From positions 511,891 to 575,890 of the forward strand of contig NZ_JAEAMR010000022.1 of NCBI RefSeq assembly GCF_015999245.1: a stretch of DNA of 64,000 nt. The letters are read 5' to 3'. Under the pieces are notes generated by a model. That model searched no databases and was not told the origin of the DNA. It was given only the letters and a program-made list of their open reading frames with translations. This DNA is from Streptomyces sp. AV19. Its GTDB lineage: Bacteria > Actinomycetota > Actinomycetes > Streptomycetales > Streptomycetaceae. Below, in pieces: positions 61,395 through 64,000 of the stretch; positions within the stretch are counted from its first letter, which is position 1, and each line of letters begins with the position of its first letter. The position numbers were made by a program, and so were the translations under genes.

Positions 61395-62258
61395 GTGGGG
61401 GACGTGGCTGTCGGTGCGCGGTCGGAGCAGGACGGGCCCGGAGAGCGGCCCGGAGAGCCCGTGGAGAAGAAGGAGAGCAAGGCGAAGAAGCAGCAGCGTC
61501 CGTTCTGGAAGGAACTGCCCCTCCTCATCGGTGTCGCCCTGGTGCTGGCGCTGCTCATCAAGACGTTCCTGGTGCAGGCGTTCTCCATCCCCTCGGACTC
61601 CATGCAGAACACGCTGCAGGAGGGCGACCGGGTCCTCGTGGACAAGCTCACCCCCTGGTTCGGCGCCGAGCCCGAGCGCGGCGAGGTCGTCGTCTTCCAC
61701 GACCCCGGCGAGTGGCTGAAGTACGAGCCCACCCCCCAGCCCAACGCCGTGCAGAACGTGCTCAGCTGGATCGGCCTGATGCCGTCGGCCAACGAGAAGG
61801 ACCTCATCAAACGCGTCATCGGCGTCGGCGGCGACACCGTCGAGTGCAAGGGCTCCGGCCCGGTGAAGGTCAACGGCAAGCCGCTGGACGAGCAGTCGTA
61901 CGTCTTTGCGGGGAACACTCCGTGCAGCACCGTCCCCGAGGGCCAGTTCAAGGTCACCGTGCCCAAGGGCAAGCTGTGGGTGATGGGCGACCACCGGCAG
62001 AACTCGGCGGACTCCCGCTACCACCGGAACGAGCCGGGCAACGGCTTCGTGCCCGTCGAGAACGTGGTCGGCCGCGCGATCGTCGTCGCCTGGCCGATCG
62101 ACCGCTGGTCCACCCTGCCGGTGCCGGACACCTTCGACCAGAAGGGCATCGACAAGGCGGCGGCCGCCGCCGTCCCGACCGCGGCGGCCTTCGCCGGTGC
62201 CGTCCCGCTGGTCCTGCTGCGCCGCCGGCGGCTCCTGCGGACCGGCGCGCGGGCCTGA
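61395..62258 (+). CDS. lepB: Signal peptidase I
   Basis: 287 aa from GTG 61395, with AAGGAG 5 nt upstream (GTG 61389 is possible). N-terminal cytosolic region, membrane helix LPLLIGVALVLALLI, Ser69 nucleophile in SIPSDSMQ, general-base Lys139 in KDLIKRVIG, and the closing GDHRQNSADSR box. A second, C-terminal helix before RRRRLLR is common in Streptomyces SipX-type paralogues. Cleaves signal peptides at the outer face of the membrane. Confidence 0.94.
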   Translation: MGDVAVGARSEQDGPGERPGEPVEKKESKAKKQQRPFWKELPLLIGVALVLALLIKTFLVQAFSIPSDSMQNTLQEGDRVLVDKLTPWFGAEPERGEVVVFHDPGEWLKYEPTPQPNAVQNVLSWIGLMPSANEKDLIKRVIGVGGDTVECKGSGPVKVNGKPLDEQSYVFAGNTPCSTVPEGQFKVTVPKGKLWVMGDHRQNSADSRYHRNEPGNGFVPVENVVGRAIVVAWPIDRWSTLPVPDTFDQKGIDKAAAAAVPTAAAFAGAVPLVLLRRRRLLRTGARA

Positions 62259-62279
62259 CCGGCACCGCACCGTACGCGC

Positions 62280-62316
62280 GAAGCGCCCGCCCCGTTGACC
62301 ACGGGGCGGGCGCTTC
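62280..62316. terminator. Bidirectional terminator after lepB
   Basis: Perfect 16-bp arms (62280-62295, 62301-62316) GAAGCGCCCGCCCCGT around TGACC, between the convergent lepB and SGNH hydrolase genes. Confidence 0.85.
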
Positions 62317-62340
62317 GTCGTCAACGGGGCGGCCCGAGTG

Positions 62341-63024
62341 CTACCGCTCCTCCGCCACGGCCGTGCGGATCGTTTCGGCGAGGAGCTCGGCCAGGCGGCG
62401 GTGCGAGTCGAGGCTCAGGTGCACGCCGTCGTCCCCGGCCTCGGCCACGGCGGCGGCGTCGAGGAACAGCGCACCGCGCCGCCGCGCCACGCGGCCGATC
62501 GCCGCGGCGAGTCCACGGGACCGTGGGGCGGCCCCGGAGCCGTAGGACGCCCCGTTGAGCTCGGCGAAGCGCGGCCTGGTGTCGTCGACGTGGACGGGGC
62601 TGACCACGATCGTGCGGGGCGGCCCGCCGGAGGGGGAGCGCCCCTGCCGCCCGATGTCGTCGAGGAGCGCGTCCACGGCGGCGGCGGTGTCCTCGGCCGG
62701 CCGGGCGAACTGCTCCTTGGTGTCGTTGGTGCCCAGCATGAGTACCACGAAATCGAGCGGCTCGTGGCTGTGCAGACAGGGCGTCAGGAAGGTCCGGCCG
62801 TTGCGGCCCGGGCGGTTGTCGCGGACCGGGTAGTCCAGGTCCGTCGTGCGGCCGCCGAGGCCCTCCTCTATCACGTCGTACGCGCCGCCGAGCAGCGCCT
62901 GCAGCCGGCCGGTCCATCGCCGGTCGGCCGGCAGGCGCCCGGGCTCGACGTCGTCCGGGCGCTGCCCATGGGTGTTCGAGTCGCCGTAGCAAAGGACCGT
63001 GCGGGCCGCTGGATTGATGATCAT
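62341..63024 (-). CDS. SGNH-type hydrolase/esterase
   Basis: 227 aa. Block I VLCYGDSNTHG (Ser nucleophile), block III LMLGTNDTKE (Asn), block V AGDDGVHLSLDSH (Asp/His). No signal peptide, so intracellular. Acts on esters, e.g. aryl esters; substrate unknown. Confidence 0.9.
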   Translation of the reverse strand: MIINPAARTVLCYGDSNTHGQRPDDVEPGRLPADRRWTGRLQALLGGAYDVIEEGLGGRTTDLDYPVRDNRPGRNGRTFLTPCLHSHEPLDFVVLMLGTNDTKEQFARPAEDTAAAVDALLDDIGRQGRSPSGGPPRTIVVSPVHVDDTRPRFAELNGASYGSGAAPRSRGLAAAIGRVARRRGALFLDAAAVAEAGDDGVHLSLDSHRRLAELLAETIRTAVAEER

Positions 63025-63120
63025 GGCTGGAATCTATCGGGCGGTGCGCGGGAGTTGGGTGCCGTGACCGGCCCGTCGGCCGGGGGCGCGGTCACGGCAC
63101 CGGGTGTCGCGGTCGTGCCG

Positions 63121-64000
63121 TCAGCGGTCCTGCGACAGCGCGTAGAGCTCCTGGAAGAGCCCGCCGGCCGTCACCAGCTGGTCGAAGGTGCCGTCCTCCG
63201 TGACGTGGCCCCGCTCCATGACCACGATGCGGTCCGCGATGCGGGTGTTGTCCAGGCGGTGGGTGACCACCAGCGTGATCCGGTCCTTGGCCATGTTCTT
63301 GAGCGCCTGGAAGATCATGTGCTCGCCACGGGCGTCGAGTTCACTGGTGGGCTCGTCCAGGATGAGGACCGGCGGCCTCCGGTACAGCGCGCGGGCGCAG
63401 GCGATGCGCTGCCACTGGCCGCCGGAGAGGTTCACCCCGCCCCACAACTCCCGGGCCAGCAGCATGTCGAGACCCTCGGGGAACTCTTCGACGGTCTCCC
63501 TCAGACCCACCGTGTCCACGGTCTCCCACACCCGCTCGTCGTCCCGGGTCAGCGGCTGGCCCAGGGTGATGTTCTCGCGGGCGGTCAGCGGCCAGTAGGC
63601 GAAGAACTGCGGCACGAGCCCGGTGCGCGCCCACACCGTCTCCGGGTCGGCCGCCGCCAGGTCCACCCCGTCCCACGCCACCGTGCCCTTGTCCGCCACG
63701 AACAGGCCGGTCACCAGGCGCATCAGCGTGGACTTGCCGGAACCGTTCTCGCCGACGACCGCGACCAGTTCGCCCCGCCGCAGCGTGAGGGAGAGGCCGT
63801 CGACGGCCGGACGCGGCTTGTTCGGGTACGCGTACGTCACCTTGTCGAAGCGGATCGTCTCCGGGCAGACGGGGGCCGGGGCCCGGCCCCGGGCCGGGCC
63901 CAGCGACCGGGTGTCGTCCACGAACCGCTTCCAGTCCCCGAGGTAGGGCATTCCCCCTGATAGCTGGACACCGTAGACACTGGATCCTGAGGATCTGGGA
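63121..64000 (-). CDS. ABC exporter, ATP-binding half (5' part beyond window)
   Basis: The frame is open to the window edge (...SSVYGVQLSGGMPYLGDWK), so the start and most of the transmembrane domain lie outside. NBD: Walker A GENGSGKST, Q-loop LVPQFFAYWP, signature LSGGQWQRIACARAL, Walker B VLILDEPTSELD, H-loop VTHRL. Type-I exporter fold, probably a homodimer or half of a heterodimeric pair; the leaderless peptide- or lipid-type substrate cannot be judged. Confidence 0.9.
   Translation of the reverse strand, partial: PRSSGSSVYGVQLSGGMPYLGDWKRFVDDTRSLGPARGRAPAPVCPETIRFDKVTYAYPNKPRPAVDGLSLTLRRGELVAVVGENGSGKSTLMRLVTGLFVADKGTVAWDGVDLAAADPETVWARTGLVPQFFAYWPLTARENITLGQPLTRDDERVWETVDTVGLRETVEEFPEGLDMLLARELWGGVNLSGGQWQRIACARALYRRPPVLILDEPTSELDARGEHMIFQALKNMAKDRITLVVTHRLDNTRIADRIVVMERGHVTEDGTFDQLVTAGGLFQELYALSQDR

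Overview
This window looks like a high-GC actinomycete chromosome, almost certainly Streptomyces. It has extreme third-position GC, very many ATGA/GTGA start-stop overlaps, a conservon (cvnABCD) with attached P450s, PucR-type and Scr1/DUF397 regulators, and a complete bacterial mevalonate operon. No rRNA, tRNA or CRISPR array is visible.

Region 1 (1-9.6 kb): the 3' end of a phage or contractile-injection tail-sheath gene; a coupled pair of small genes, one with a rare TTA codon; then on the minus strand an ABBA-fold aromatic prenyltransferase followed by mevalonate kinase, diphosphomevalonate decarboxylase, phosphomevalonate kinase, type 2 IPP isomerase, HMG-CoA reductase and HMG-CoA synthase. 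The operon turns acetoacetyl-CoA and acetyl-CoA into IPP/DMAPP, presumably to feed the prenyltransferase. No polyketide or phenazine genes for an aromatic acceptor lie in the window.

Region 2 (10.8-23.1 kb): a defence-like zone. It holds a DUF397 gene with an amber-interrupted XRE partner, a complete four-gene Wadjet-type anti-plasmid SMC system (jetABCD), two coupled genes of unknown role, a decayed antitoxin copy, and a RHH/PIN toxin-antitoxin pair.

Region 3 (23.2-42 kb): an RNA methyltransferase and an APC permease; a conservon cvnABCD with CYP157-like and CYP154-like P450s; WrbA; a divergent transaldolase homologue; a GAF/PucR regulator; an IS701-like transposase-derived gene; two TrkA-type K+ channel subunits; DUF3159 and OB-fold proteins.

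Region 4 (41-58 kb): the Kdp potassium locus, rearranged. In minus-strand order it runs kdpD2, a 27-aa membrane peptide, kdpF, kdpA, a truncated kdpB fused by deletion to a truncated kdpC, then a 6.3-kb block, then kdpD and kdpE. The block carries two divergent pyruvoyl-type (PSD/PsiD-like) decarboxylases and a four-gene operon: a nine-cysteine small protein, a DUF692 (MNIO) enzyme, a DUF2063/HvfC-like partner, and a VioB-type ferritin-like protein. This block is the best candidate for an undescribed system, probably a modified-peptide pathway.

Region 5 (58.4-64 kb): an O-methyltransferase divergent from a DHA2 exporter, signal peptidase I, an SGNH hydrolase, and the NBD half of an ABC exporter that runs off the end.
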